Assembly: GCA_021772335.1 (NCBI GenBank)
Contig: JAJFMD010000005.1
Span: forward strand, 62,001-126,000
DNA length: 64,000 bases
From: Chlamydiota bacterium
Lineage (GTDB): Bacteria; Chlamydiota; Chlamydiia; Chlamydiales; Rhabdochlamydiaceae
Reading direction: 5' to 3'
Position numbers and translations under genes: made by a program. This document shows positions 1-7,286 of the stretch, in pieces. The notes beneath the pieces were generated by a model, which did not search any database, was not told the origin of the DNA, and was given only the letters and a program-made list of their open reading frames with translations. Position 1 is the stretch's first letter; each line of letters opens with the position of its first letter.

Positions 1-330
1 TTACGTCGAGGCGTCATTGGAATTGGTCTTGGGTGGTGTGGGTTTAATCCACTATACGACTATGTTGGAAAACCTGATTGCTTTGGAGTTCCTCTTTGCG
101 TCTCTATGAGAAATAATGTAGATGCCTTAGCAGCAGCTGCAGTCTTTTGTATGGGAGAAGGGAATGAGCAAACTCCTTTTGCAACAATAACAAATGCTCC
201 TAAAATTGAATTTCAATCCACTCCTCCCAAAGTAAAAGATTTAATGAAGTTTTTTATTCCTTTAAAAGAAGATTTATATGCCCCTTTTTTAGAAAGTTCA
301 AATTGGGTATATGGTTCCTTCTCTAAGTAA
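1..330 (+). CDS. CofE/FolC2-like gamma-glutamyl ligase, C-terminal part
   Basis: The frame is open from the left edge, so the start lies outside the window; 109 residues are visible. It begins RRGVIGIGLGWCGFNP, followed by DYVGKPDCFGVPL and then ALAAAAVFCMGEGNEQTP. This series is typical of the C-terminal half of the coenzyme F420-0:glutamate ligase family (COG1478). Chlamydiae do not make F420. The chlamydial member of this family has been reported to act as a folylpolyglutamate synthase substitute (FolC2), so adding glutamate to folate is the best-supported role by family. Only 7 bases separate its stop from the stop of the convergent gene on the minus strand. The family call is fairly safe; the substrate is inferred. 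Confidence 0.72.
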   Translation, partial: LRRGVIGIGLGWCGFNPLYDYVGKPDCFGVPLCVSMRNNVDALAAAAVFCMGEGNEQTPFATITNAPKIEFQSTPPKVKDLMKFFIPLKEDLYAPFLESSNWVYGSFSK

Positions 331-337
331 GGCGTAA

Positions 338-1036
338 TTACTCTATGCTTGCTTCACGAGATGCTTTATTAAGAACACCTCTTTGAAGAGGAGTACAATG
401 GATCTTTTCTAAATTCTCAGCAAGGAGCTGCAGGGCATTTTCAACCTTCTCACGATCAAAAGAATCGATAAAAAACATGACAGTCTTAGATTTTGAATCA
501 ATACAGGTTTTTGCCGAGTCCTTATAATTCCATAACCAACAAACAACTCTCTCATCATCTGCATAAACAACATGATTGGGTTTAGTCTCAACACTTCTAC
601 GCTCTCCTAATGCTAGAAAAGACTCTCCCTCTTGAGCAAAACGAATTGTAATGTCTCCAGATATTTTACTCAGATCATACCCTCCCATAGGAAGAAATGA
701 TAAGACTGAACAACAGTTATAAAGATCGACGATATTATTGATATTCCACACACTCTTTCCAGTAGTGACGCGCTTCAAAAGCGACTCTACAGAAGAACGA
801 TATGTTTTTGCTTTAACATGGAAATGCTCTTCATAAATCTTTCTCCACAGAGCAATATTGGGATTGAGAACAAAATTTGTAGCATTAATGCCCTGTGTAT
901 TGACATGTGATTTTAAACTGTTTTTTAGATTTTCGGTGTGAGGATCGCTTTTTTTTACACTGACCTCTGCAATGAGAAAGCCAATTTCAACATCGGGATA
1001 CTCCTCGAATATTTTTTCATCTATTCTAGCATACAT
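338..1036 (-). CDS. B3/B4 (PheT-like) domain protein
   Basis: This 232-residue protein matches the free-standing B3/4 domain family (COG3382), related to the tRNA-binding/editing B3-B4 module of phenylalanyl-tRNA synthetase beta. The visible family pattern is NIVDLYNCCSVLSFLPMGGYDL (roughly residues 101-122) followed by ITIRFAQEGESFLALG and a PNHVVYADDERVVCWLWNYKDS segment. The start has a purine-rich ribosome binding site (AAGAGG) a few bases upstream. It is transcribed away from an ArgP-like LysR gene across 119 bases, so the regulator may control it. Free-standing B3/4 proteins are thought to edit mischarged tRNAs or bind nucleic acid. No function can be assigned from sequence alone. Confidence 0.75.
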   Translation of the reverse strand: MYARIDEKIFEEYPDVEIGFLIAEVSVKKSDPHTENLKNSLKSHVNTQGINATNFVLNPNIALWRKIYEEHFHVKAKTYRSSVESLLKRVTTGKSVWNINNIVDLYNCCSVLSFLPMGGYDLSKISGDITIRFAQEGESFLALGERRSVETKPNHVVYADDERVVCWLWNYKDSAKTCIDSKSKTVMFFIDSFDREKVENALQLLAENLEKIHCTPLQRGVLNKASREASIE

Positions 1037-1155
1037 AGGTTAACCTCTTATTTTTTAGCTATTCACAGACTTCTGCGTTAATAATAAGCTTTTATTATAT
1101 CTTAATATTTGGCATAAGTAAAATTAATAACTTTCATGAAGCATAAGTCGCGCTA

Positions 1156-2043
1156 ATGATGCTGGATTACAAGGGGATTGAAGCCCTATATACTGTCATT
1201 GAGACCCAAAATTTTGAGCTAGCTGCGAAAAAGCTGCTAATCACTCAATCTGCGATTTCTCAAAGAATTAAAGGGTTAGAATCCTATTACGGCGAGCCTA
1301 TTCTCATACGAACTCTGCCTTATTGCGCTACGCCATTAGGAACAAAGCTCATTAGCCTTTTTAAGAAAATTGCGCTTTTAGAGGATGATTTTAAAAGGGA
1401 AGTGGGAGCTTCAACAAAGAAGCCTCAAATTTCTATTGCTCTGAATCGAGATTCTTTAGAAACCTGGTTTCTTAATCTAATGGAACAGGATGAAATTTTT
1501 AAGAAGATTGCCCTAGAGATTGTTTCTGATGATCAAGAACTTACCTTAAATTATCTCAAAAGTGGCCGGGTTTCTGCATGTATTTCGACCTCAGCTAAAG
1601 AGATACAATCGGGTAAGGCGCATTTTTTGGGGTATATGGAATATGCGCTTGTTGCAACACCATCTTTTATTCAGGTGCATTTTGCTAACAGAGAACCAAA
1701 AATAGCTCTACAAAGCGCGCCAGCAATTCAATTTGATATCAATGATCACCTTCATAAGAGATATCTAGAGATGTTTTTTGGTATCAAGGAGAGTGAAACT
1801 CCTTTTCATATTGTGCCATCTGTTGATGGGTTTAAGAAATTCGCTCTCTTAGGATATGGATATGCCTTAATTCCTATCATTGATATCAAAAAAGAGCTGC
1901 AACATAAGCAGCTTATTGAAATCTTTCCTGACCAACGTTGGAAAATGCCCCTTTATTGGCATCATTGGGATGTTCAATCCTCTATATACCGAAATCTGAA
2001 TTCAGCTATTATCGATTACGCAAAAACTCAACTGCTCTCCTAA
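1156..2043 (+). CDS. LysR-family transcriptional regulator, ArgP/IciA-like
   Basis: The 295-residue protein has a winged-helix DNA-binding domain over residues 1-62, with the recognition-helix segment AAKKLLITQSAISQRIKGLE and LIRT after it, and a periplasmic-binding-like effector domain from about residue 90. The N-terminal half is close to ArgP (formerly IciA), which senses lysine and arginine in other bacteria and controls the amino-acid exporter gene argO. The divergent neighbour is a B3/4-domain gene. The GNAT gene downstream begins 3 bases after this stop, so the two are probably co-transcribed. Two adjacent ATG codons are possible starts. The effector ligand is unknown. Confidence 0.85.
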   Translation: MMLDYKGIEALYTVIETQNFELAAKKLLITQSAISQRIKGLESYYGEPILIRTLPYCATPLGTKLISLFKKIALLEDDFKREVGASTKKPQISIALNRDSLETWFLNLMEQDEIFKKIALEIVSDDQELTLNYLKSGRVSACISTSAKEIQSGKAHFLGYMEYALVATPSFIQVHFANREPKIALQSAPAIQFDINDHLHKRYLEMFFGIKESETPFHIVPSVDGFKKFALLGYGYALIPIIDIKKELQHKQLIEIFPDQRWKMPLYWHHWDVQSSIYRNLNSAIIDYAKTQLLS

Positions 2044-2046
2044 AAA

Positions 2047-2565
2047 ATGCAAGATAATCTCGAAACAACAAGACTCTTGATGAAACCTCTTAAAGAGGAT
2101 GATTTTGATAAAGTGTATCAGCTGCAAAGCAATCCTGATGTGATGCGCTATATTGGCAGTGGAAAGCCCAGAACAAAAGAGCATATTCAGCGTCTATTTC
2201 AGCTATTGTTAGATCATCAAAAGAAGCATCGGTTTACTTTATGTCCCACCTATGAGAAGAAATCAGGTGCATTCATTGGGTTTTCAGGGCTCATTCATTT
2301 GGCCTTAGATGACTCAAATCCAGATATTGAGGTGGGCTACTGGCTCTTGCCAGAGTTTTGGGGGAAGGGCTATGCGACAGAGGCTGTAAAAGCATGGTCT
2401 CAGTGGGCCTTTGATCACTTGTCTATTGATGTGCTCGTAGGTGTGACACAACCCAAACATATTGATTCTCAGCGGGTTTTAGAAAAATCAGGTTTCTGTA
2501 ATAGAGGAATCTCGCAATACCGAGATCAAGAAATCTTTCGATTTGAACTTAAAAAGTCTAATTAA
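2047..2565 (+). CDS. GNAT acetyltransferase, RimJ/RimL-like
   Basis: This 172-residue single-domain GNAT N-acetyltransferase opens with LETTRLLMKPLKEDDFDKV, typical of the RimJ/RimL group (Acetyltransf_3). It carries the acetyl-CoA-binding segment IEVGYWLLPEFWGKGYATEAVKA around residues 95-117 and the closing motif SQRVLEKSGF. RimJ-type enzymes acetylate N-termini or small amines; the substrate cannot be read from sequence. It follows the LysR gene with only 3 bases between them, suggesting one transcript and translational reinitiation. Confidence in the fold is high. Confidence 0.85.
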   Translation: MQDNLETTRLLMKPLKEDDFDKVYQLQSNPDVMRYIGSGKPRTKEHIQRLFQLLLDHQKKHRFTLCPTYEKKSGAFIGFSGLIHLALDDSNPDIEVGYWLLPEFWGKGYATEAVKAWSQWAFDHLSIDVLVGVTQPKHIDSQRVLEKSGFCNRGISQYRDQEIFRFELKKSN

Positions 2566-2641
2566 ACTAATTTGTATTATATAATTTTAACTATCTATTC
2601 ATTATAATTATTATTCTTAATAATTATTTAAAGGTTGATGT

Positions 2642-3688
2642 ATGACTGTAATAGCAGGTTATTCTAAATATTTTCCTCAAGGTAGAGAATTGCCGATAGA
2701 GCAGCTGTCAGCTCAAATTAAAGCAGATTTAGATGCAAAGGTTGAGGAAATCTATGCAAGTGTGGGCAAGATTGAATTTTCCTTGAGCAGCGTCTGCATG
2801 CAAGCAACTCGGAATGCATTAAGAGGCTCAGTTGCACAAATTTCCTTAGAAGAGGACGCTTCTCTTTTTGAAAATGGAGGACAATGCCGCGGGATCAGTG
2901 AATGGTTTATCGCCCTGTATCTAAATATGAAACATAAATATCCTGATATTCCAACACAAAAATTGCTCGTTATGATTGCTCGTGAGTTTGAAGATGGCGC
3001 AGATATTCAGGCTGCTTACTTACAAAAGCATCAACTGAGTCAAGTTCCCATTCTCTCCACTTTAAATTGTCTTCAAGAGGATCAAACAAAGCATGATTTT
3101 CAAAATAAAAAGGGTAGTGTAGAGATTTATAAGATCATTTCTGAGCTTGAGGATGGCGTATATATTCTTTCTTATCCTGGTATTAGCAAGGAAAAGCTCA
3201 TCAATGCGGGTATACACAATCCAAAAGAGGTGGCTGGGCATGCAACAGTTGTTATTGTTGAAAATGACAATTATTACCTTGTAGATGGTAATTATGGATT
3301 ATGTGGCACAGGAAGCGAAGTTGGGTCTGAAAATAAATTAGACGATACCGCTGTGCTATTAGCGCTATGCAGTGCCTATTCTCCTGATGCGAAAGCGCAA
3401 ACTATTTTTAGAGAGGGAATAGTTGAACTTGAGCAATTATTAGGAGAAAAAGAACGAGGTGTTATTAGTACACTCTATTCTGAATTTTGGCGCAATAATA
3501 CCCATGTGGATGGAATGACAACTATGGGCGTGATTGCAACGATGCGTAAAAAGGGTTATTCGATTTCTGAAGATCAAGAGAACGCGATATTTGATAGACT
3601 TTGTTACACTCCTGGCTATTCCAAAGTGCACTTTCAAATGAGTGAAGGGATCAAATTAACTAAATTTAATTATGTTTCCAATAGCTAG
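2642..3688 (+). CDS. Candidate YopT-like (peptidase C58) cysteine protease
   Basis: The 348-residue protein has no signal peptide and no clear full-length relative that I recognise. Three segments together resemble the papain-like clan that includes Yersinia YopT (peptidase C58): GGQCRGISEWFI with Cys82 at the start of a helix, GHATVVIVENDNYYLVDGNYG with His200, and Asp215 fifteen residues later. In YopT the Cys/His/Asp triad has the same order and almost the same His-Asp spacing. YopT cleaves prenylated Rho GTPases in the host cell, so an injected effector is a reasonable inference. The gene stands alone behind an AT-rich intergenic region. It converges on a MarR gene and shares CTAG with it: TAG here and the opposite-strand stop overlap at 3685-3688. 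Confidence 0.5.
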   Translation: MTVIAGYSKYFPQGRELPIEQLSAQIKADLDAKVEEIYASVGKIEFSLSSVCMQATRNALRGSVAQISLEEDASLFENGGQCRGISEWFIALYLNMKHKYPDIPTQKLLVMIAREFEDGADIQAAYLQKHQLSQVPILSTLNCLQEDQTKHDFQNKKGSVEIYKIISELEDGVYILSYPGISKEKLINAGIHNPKEVAGHATVVIVENDNYYLVDGNYGLCGTGSEVGSENKLDDTAVLLALCSAYSPDAKAQTIFREGIVELEQLLGEKERGVISTLYSEFWRNNTHVDGMTTMGVIATMRKKGYSISEDQENAIFDRLCYTPGYSKVHFQMSEGIKLTKFNYVSNS

Positions 3689-4119
3689 CCAGTCAGCCCT
3701 TTAAAAACTTCTAGGCATTTTTTTCTATCTGAGCGACTGAAGAATTTGTCATCGATGGATTCTACGAGGGGAATTGCTTTTTCAATGAGCTGTGAGCCTG
3801 CTTGCGTTAATACTGGAAATTTTGACCTGTCATTTCCCGGATGCCTCTGACGCTCAATCAGCCCTTTTTTTTCCAAAGCGCGCAATACTTGAGATGTCAT
3901 ATTGATATCTGTTTTGCAATGCCTTGAGAGCTCAGCTTGGGATGCTTTTTGATCATGTTGGGTAAACCATCCAACGCTTGCTAGTAGAACAAATTGAACG
4001 TGAGTTAATCCAATAGTTGTAAGACCCGCTTCAATTTGCCTACGCCATTGCATACTCACTTGCCAGAGCAAAAACCCTGGGCTTTGTTCAGGCCCTTCAA
4101 ATCGACTCACTTCTTTCAT
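3685..4119 (-). CDS. MarR-family transcriptional regulator
   Basis: The 144-residue protein is a winged-helix MarR regulator. The helix-turn-helix lies in KASQAELSRHCKTDINMTSQVLRALEKKGLI (about residues 58-88), followed by the wing RQRHPGNDRSKFPVLTQAG. These proteins bind palindromic operators as dimers and usually repress their own operon until a small ligand is bound. Its ATG overlaps the stop of the upstream SRPBCC gene (ATGA, 4116-4119), so the two are translationally coupled. A strong palindromic repeat sits in the operon promoter and is the likely operator. Confidence 0.9.
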   Translation of the reverse strand: MKEVSRFEGPEQSPGFLLWQVSMQWRRQIEAGLTTIGLTHVQFVLLASVGWFTQHDQKASQAELSRHCKTDINMTSQVLRALEKKGLIERQRHPGNDRSKFPVLTQAGSQLIEKAIPLVESIDDKFFSRSDRKKCLEVFKGLTG

Positions 4120-4532
4120 AGTGTCTCTGCTTTTTTGATTAGAGAAGCCATCTCAGCTGGCAGATTTTTTTTCATTGTCCTTCCAATGACATAGGCAAAG
4201 AAAAAGGCTAAAGGTCCTTTCATTTCTATTTTATGAGTGACCTTTACTTTGTCCTCTGTTTTGACTAGGTCATGAGAGAAGATGATGCGTGCTAAAAATA
4301 GCTTGGATTCATCGACAAAGCTCTTTTTTGGTTCGACGAGAGTTAGCTTAGTATGAACAAGAGGCCCTCCTTTTGGTTTGAGCGTTCCTGTTGTCCCCGT
4401 TTCAAAAGGACCGTTAATTGTGCTGTATTCTATGCCGTGATCCCAGCTGTTCCAATTTTCGACATCTTGCCAGATTTGCCAAATGGCATCAGCAGATGCT
4501 GTAGTTTCAATCGTATGCTCAATGATTAACAT
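4116..4532 (-). CDS. SRPBCC-family (polyketide cyclase/START-like) protein
   Basis: The 138-residue protein belongs to the SRPBCC helix-grip superfamily. It starts with the typical IEHTIETTASADAIWQIWQDVENW, continues with a beta-rich middle (FETGTTGTLKPKGGP) and ends in a long amphipathic helix. Such proteins form a hydrophobic cavity that binds lipids or other small ligands; the ligand here is unknown. A GGAGG ribosome binding site lies 4 bases before the ATG. It is the first gene of a two-gene operon with the MarR regulator, which fits a ligand-responsive unit. Confidence 0.82.
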   Translation of the reverse strand: MLIIEHTIETTASADAIWQIWQDVENWNSWDHGIEYSTINGPFETGTTGTLKPKGGPLVHTKLTLVEPKKSFVDESKLFLARIIFSHDLVKTEDKVKVTHKIEMKGPLAFFFAYVIGRTMKKNLPAEMASLIKKAETL

Positions 4533-4549
4533 GACGCCTCCATATTAAG

Positions 4550-4590
4550 TATGCGCGCATATTATATGCGCGCATATGATATTCGATCAA
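4550..4590 (-). promoter_or_regulatory. Promoter with tandem palindromic MarR operator
   Basis: Read on the minus strand, TTGATC (4590-4585) is followed after 18 bases by TATAAT (4566-4561), a good sigma70 promoter for the SRPBCC-MarR operon. Two perfect copies of the 12-base palindrome TATGCGCGCATA lie at 4550-4561 and 4565-4576. They are separated by 3 bases, overlap the -10 box at both ends and cover part of the spacer. This is the expected layout for autorepression by the MarR protein. The sequence is directly visible; the identity of the binding protein is inferred. Confidence 0.7.
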
Positions 4591-4652
4591 TCTTATTTAC
4601 ACATCCTTAACGGAATCAGAAATCTCAGACTGTGTTTCAGTTTTGACAGATG

Positions 4653-5903
4653 TCATTTTCTCACTTGATATTTACCGCGAATGATCCATTTGTAAGTGGT
4701 TAATGCCTTTAGGCCCATTGGTCCTCTTGCATGTAGCTTCTGAGTACTCACTGCCACTTCACCCCCAAGTCTAAATTGCGCTCCATCTGTAAATCGCGTG
4801 GAAGCATTGACGTAGACGGCAGCTGAATCTACCTCTTTGATGAAGCGTTCGGCATTGTGCGGATTTTCGGTTAATATTCCATCGCTGTGTTGTGAACTGT
4901 GCAGATCAATATGCTCAATCGCTTCTTGTAGATTATCGACAATCTTGATGCCCAAAATGAGATCAAGCCATTCTGTATCCCAATCTTTTGATTGTGCAAG
5001 TCGACAAGAGAGATCGGTAAATTGTATAGACCTCTTGTCTAAACGAAATGTGACGTCTTTTTCTCTCAATTTTTTGATAATGCGTGGGATGAATTCAGCG
5101 GCTATTGCGGTGTGTACGAGCAGAGTATCTAAAGAATTACAAACAGTGGGACGTTGAGTTTTAGCATTGAAGATTACCTCAAGAGAGAGCTCTAAATTTG
5201 CAGTTTCATCAACAAATAAATGACAGATCCCTATTCCACCTGTGATGACAGGGATCGTACTATTCTCACGGCAAAATTGTTGTAGCGATGCTCCTCCTCG
5301 TGGAATAATTAAGTCGATATATTCATTTAATTGGAGCAGTTCTTTGACTTGAGAGCGATCAGAGGATGCAATTAGCTGAATGGCATCGGCAGGAAGATTA
5401 GTCGATTTTAAGGATTGTTGAATCATCTCAATCAATGCTTGATTTGTGTGTAATGCTTCCGATCCTCCTCTCAATAATGCGCAGTTGCCTGTTTTGATTG
5501 CTAAAGCGGTAATATCAATCGTTACATTAGGTCTAGATTCGTAAATCACCCCTAAAACGCCAATAGCAGTGCGCAATTTTGATAAGGATAATCCATTTTC
5601 TAGCTCTTGCTTATCGAATAGTTCTCCAAGTGGATCCGGAAGCGCGATGATATTCTCAATATCATGAATGATCCCTTCTAATCGATTTTCTAATGATAAT
5701 CTCTCTAGCATGGCAGGATTTAGACCATTCAATTGAGCTTGTTTAATATCTTGTCGATTAGCCGATAAGATGTTCTCTTTACCTTCGATTAAGTTTTTAA
5801 TTAAGGCTTGTAGAACGCTATTTCTTTGCTCTAAAGAAGCGATAGCAATTTGCTTTGTCGCTGCTTTGCATTTAGCTGCTAACAGCTCTACTTTTGTATT
5901 CAT
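4653..5903 (-). CDS. proA: Gamma-glutamyl phosphate reductase
   Basis: The 416-residue enzyme reduces gamma-glutamyl phosphate to glutamate-5-semialdehyde with NADPH, the second step of proline synthesis, in the cytosol. It shows the ProA series GVLGVIYESRPNVTIDITALAIKTGNCALLRGG (about residues 115-147), IPRGGASLQ, and the catalytic-cysteine segment TVCNSLDTLLVH. It also has the C-terminal ARGPMGLKALTTYKW signature. The length is normal for the family. It overlaps proB by 4 bases (ATGA at 5900-5903). Many classical Chlamydia lack proline synthesis, so the complete proBA pair fits an environmental relative. Confidence 0.97.
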   Translation of the reverse strand: MNTKVELLAAKCKAATKQIAIASLEQRNSVLQALIKNLIEGKENILSANRQDIKQAQLNGLNPAMLERLSLENRLEGIIHDIENIIALPDPLGELFDKQELENGLSLSKLRTAIGVLGVIYESRPNVTIDITALAIKTGNCALLRGGSEALHTNQALIEMIQQSLKSTNLPADAIQLIASSDRSQVKELLQLNEYIDLIIPRGGASLQQFCRENSTIPVITGGIGICHLFVDETANLELSLEVIFNAKTQRPTVCNSLDTLLVHTAIAAEFIPRIIKKLREKDVTFRLDKRSIQFTDLSCRLAQSKDWDTEWLDLILGIKIVDNLQEAIEHIDLHSSQHSDGILTENPHNAERFIKEVDSAAVYVNASTRFTDGAQFRLGGEVAVSTQKLHARGPMGLKALTTYKWIIRGKYQVRK

Positions 5904-6673
5904 TGCATCACTTCCTTATTTTCTATTAAAAATCGTGTTCCAATTTGTTTTCCCTCAACCAAATCAATGAGTACGTTTGGGCGATCGGAAGAAGCGATGA
6001 TTGTTTGAATTCCTGATTTTATAGCAATCTGAGCTGCTTGAATTTTTGTAATCATTCCTCCAGTTCCATAAGAAGTTGAGGTTCCTCCAGCAAGTGCAAA
6101 CGTTTTCTTATCAATAAAGTGGACTTGAGAAATAAGCTCAGCATCAGGATTGAAACGGGGATCTGCAGTATAAAACCCTTCAAGATCAGTTAGAAGGATG
6201 ATGGTATCTGCTCCAATCAGAGTGGCGACTAAGGCTGCTAAGCTATCATTATCTCCAATACGACTCTTTATGGTCGCTGCGGCATCATTTTCATTAATAA
6301 TTGGGATAATCTGATGTTGTATTAAAGAATCTAAGGTGCATTTTGTATGATCTCGATTGCACTGGTAGAAATTATCCTTTGTTAAAAGAACTTGCCCAAC
6401 ATGAAGGTCAAATTGTGCAAACAATTCTGACCACATTTGAATGAGTTTTAACTGGCCAATAGACGCATGAGCCTGTTTTTGAGGAAGTGAGTTTAAAAGC
6501 TTTTGTCCTGTTGCAACAGCGCCTGAACTTACAAGAATGATTTGTAATCCTTGGTTATGTAAATGCGCTATTTGCTCTACTAATCTCAACATATGACGTC
6601 GAGATAAATTTTGAGCGCCTTGTAACAAAGCGCTACTGCCTATTTTGATGATAATTTTTTTCATCGCTCCCAT
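5900..6673 (-). CDS. proB: Glutamate 5-kinase, short form without PUA domain
   Basis: The 257-residue amino-acid kinase phosphorylates glutamate, the first and usually proline-inhibited step of proline synthesis. Visible motifs are IIIKIGSSAL near the N-terminus, VSSGAVATGQ, PIINENDAAA and ADTIILLTDLEGFYTADP. The protein ends after the kinase domain, so the C-terminal PUA domain of E. coli ProB (about 110 residues) is missing. Short forms exist in other bacteria. MGAMKK offers two starts; the second ATG (6664) fits the family N-terminus. It is the first gene of the proBA pair. Confidence 0.95.
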   Translation of the reverse strand: MGAMKKIIIKIGSSALLQGAQNLSRRHMLRLVEQIAHLHNQGLQIILVSSGAVATGQKLLNSLPQKQAHASIGQLKLIQMWSELFAQFDLHVGQVLLTKDNFYQCNRDHTKCTLDSLIQHQIIPIINENDAAATIKSRIGDNDSLAALVATLIGADTIILLTDLEGFYTADPRFNPDAELISQVHFIDKKTFALAGGTSTSYGTGGMITKIQAAQIAIKSGIQTIIASSDRPNVLIDLVEGKQIGTRFLIENKEVMQ

Positions 6674-7011
6674 AAAAATCCTATTTTTTTACATAAAAAT
6701 GTGCGGCCAAAAACGCGATAAAGAATCGAATTAAAGGCTAAATAAATCAGATCTTAAAAATTTATAAGATCAAAAAAACGTATGTGATTAAAAAAAGAAT
6801 TAACCCCAGAAGGGAGGGGGAGTGGGCGAGCTGATAAACTGAGAACTAAACTTAAGAAAAAATGCTTTTTCCATACTTATCACCCATATAGGACGTAATG
6901 ATATTTACATTCCATTTTTAACATATTAGGAATTTTATTCATAGAAGAGTATTTTTTCATTTACAAAATTTAGTATAAAATATTTTAACAAATTAGATTT
7001 TTACATTCTTC
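6674..7011. other. Intergenic region between proB and the transporter leader
   Basis: No gene is seen here. The region is AT-rich except for a short G-rich stretch around 6808-6840. A 7-bp inverted repeat (GATCTTA 6750-6756, TAAGATC 6765-6771) lies upstream of proB and could be an operator or promoter element for proBA on the minus strand. It lacks a downstream T-run on either strand, so I do not call it a terminator. Confidence 0.5.
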
Positions 7012-7041
7012 TTGATGTGAATTTCTTAAGTTGCTTATAAT
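7012..7041 (+). promoter_or_regulatory. Sigma70-like promoter of the amino-acid transporter leader
   Basis: TTGATG (7012-7017) and TATAAT (7036-7041) are separated by 18 bases. The predicted start near 7048 is only a few bases before the ribosome binding site AGGAGGT (7056-7062) of a 26-codon ORF. The predicted transcript therefore has a short leader, an ORF and about 120-135 more bases before the transporter genes. This is the usual shape of an attenuator leader. The elements are visible; activity is inferred. Confidence 0.65.
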
Positions 7042-7070
7042 GAGAATAGCTACATAGGAGGTAGCTTAAT

Positions 7071-7151
7071 ATGAAATCATCAGATCAAATATTTTTAGAG
7101 TTCAATACTCAAATTTCTTCTCCTCTTTCTATCCGACGGCCTCGCCGGTAA
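7071..7151 (+). CDS. Putative arginine-rich leader peptide (26 aa)
   Basis: An ATG 8 bases after a near-perfect ribosome binding site (AGGAGGT, 7056-7062) opens a 26-codon ORF. It begins MKSSDQIFLEFNTQ and ends SIRRPRR-stop. Four of the last five codons are arginine (CGA CGG, CCT, CGC CGG), and the CGG and CGA codons are uncommon in a low-G+C genome. The ORF is preceded by a good promoter and followed by a polar amino-acid ABC transporter. The arrangement resembles amino-acid-sensing leader peptides such as those of trp or his operons, here with arginine as the likely sensed residue. It is probably a regulatory peptide with no function after synthesis. I know of no described chlamydial arginine leader of this kind, but I could not search. 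Confidence 0.6.
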   Translation: MKSSDQIFLEFNTQISSPLSIRRPRR

Positions 7152-7185
7152 CGGTATTCATTTTTTCGTTTTAACATTTTTTTTA

Positions 7186-7263
7186 TCAGTTAACTGAAAA
7201 GCAGATTGTTCTGTTTCAGTTTGTAAATTAATTATTTTAATCCTGTCTTAGTTAGTCAGGATT
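7186..7263 (+). promoter_or_regulatory. Possible attenuator structures between leader peptide and transporter
   Basis: TCAGTTAACTGA (7186-7197) is self-complementary. Its second half, extended to AACTGAAA (7192-7199), pairs with TTTCAGTT (7214-7221), enclosing an inner CAGA/TCTG stem. A separate stem AATCCTG (7239-7245) / CAGGATT (7257-7263) ends about 24 bases before the preferred start codon. Alternative pairing is thus available as attenuation requires. However, neither hairpin is followed by a long T-run; the clear T-runs (7161-7166 and 7177-7184) lie before them. Control of translation start is as likely as transcription termination. Confidence 0.35.
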
Positions 7264-7286
7264 TGATTTGACATATGAGGTTTATT

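Noticed and set aside
2566-2641. TAAT-rich stretch before the YopT-like gene as a repeat
   Set aside because: It is only low-complexity AT-rich sequence; no regular unit is seen.
6750-6771. GATCTTA/TAAGATC inverted repeat as a terminator
   Set aside because: No T-run follows the stem on either strand in the correct direction; the A-run lies on the wrong side.
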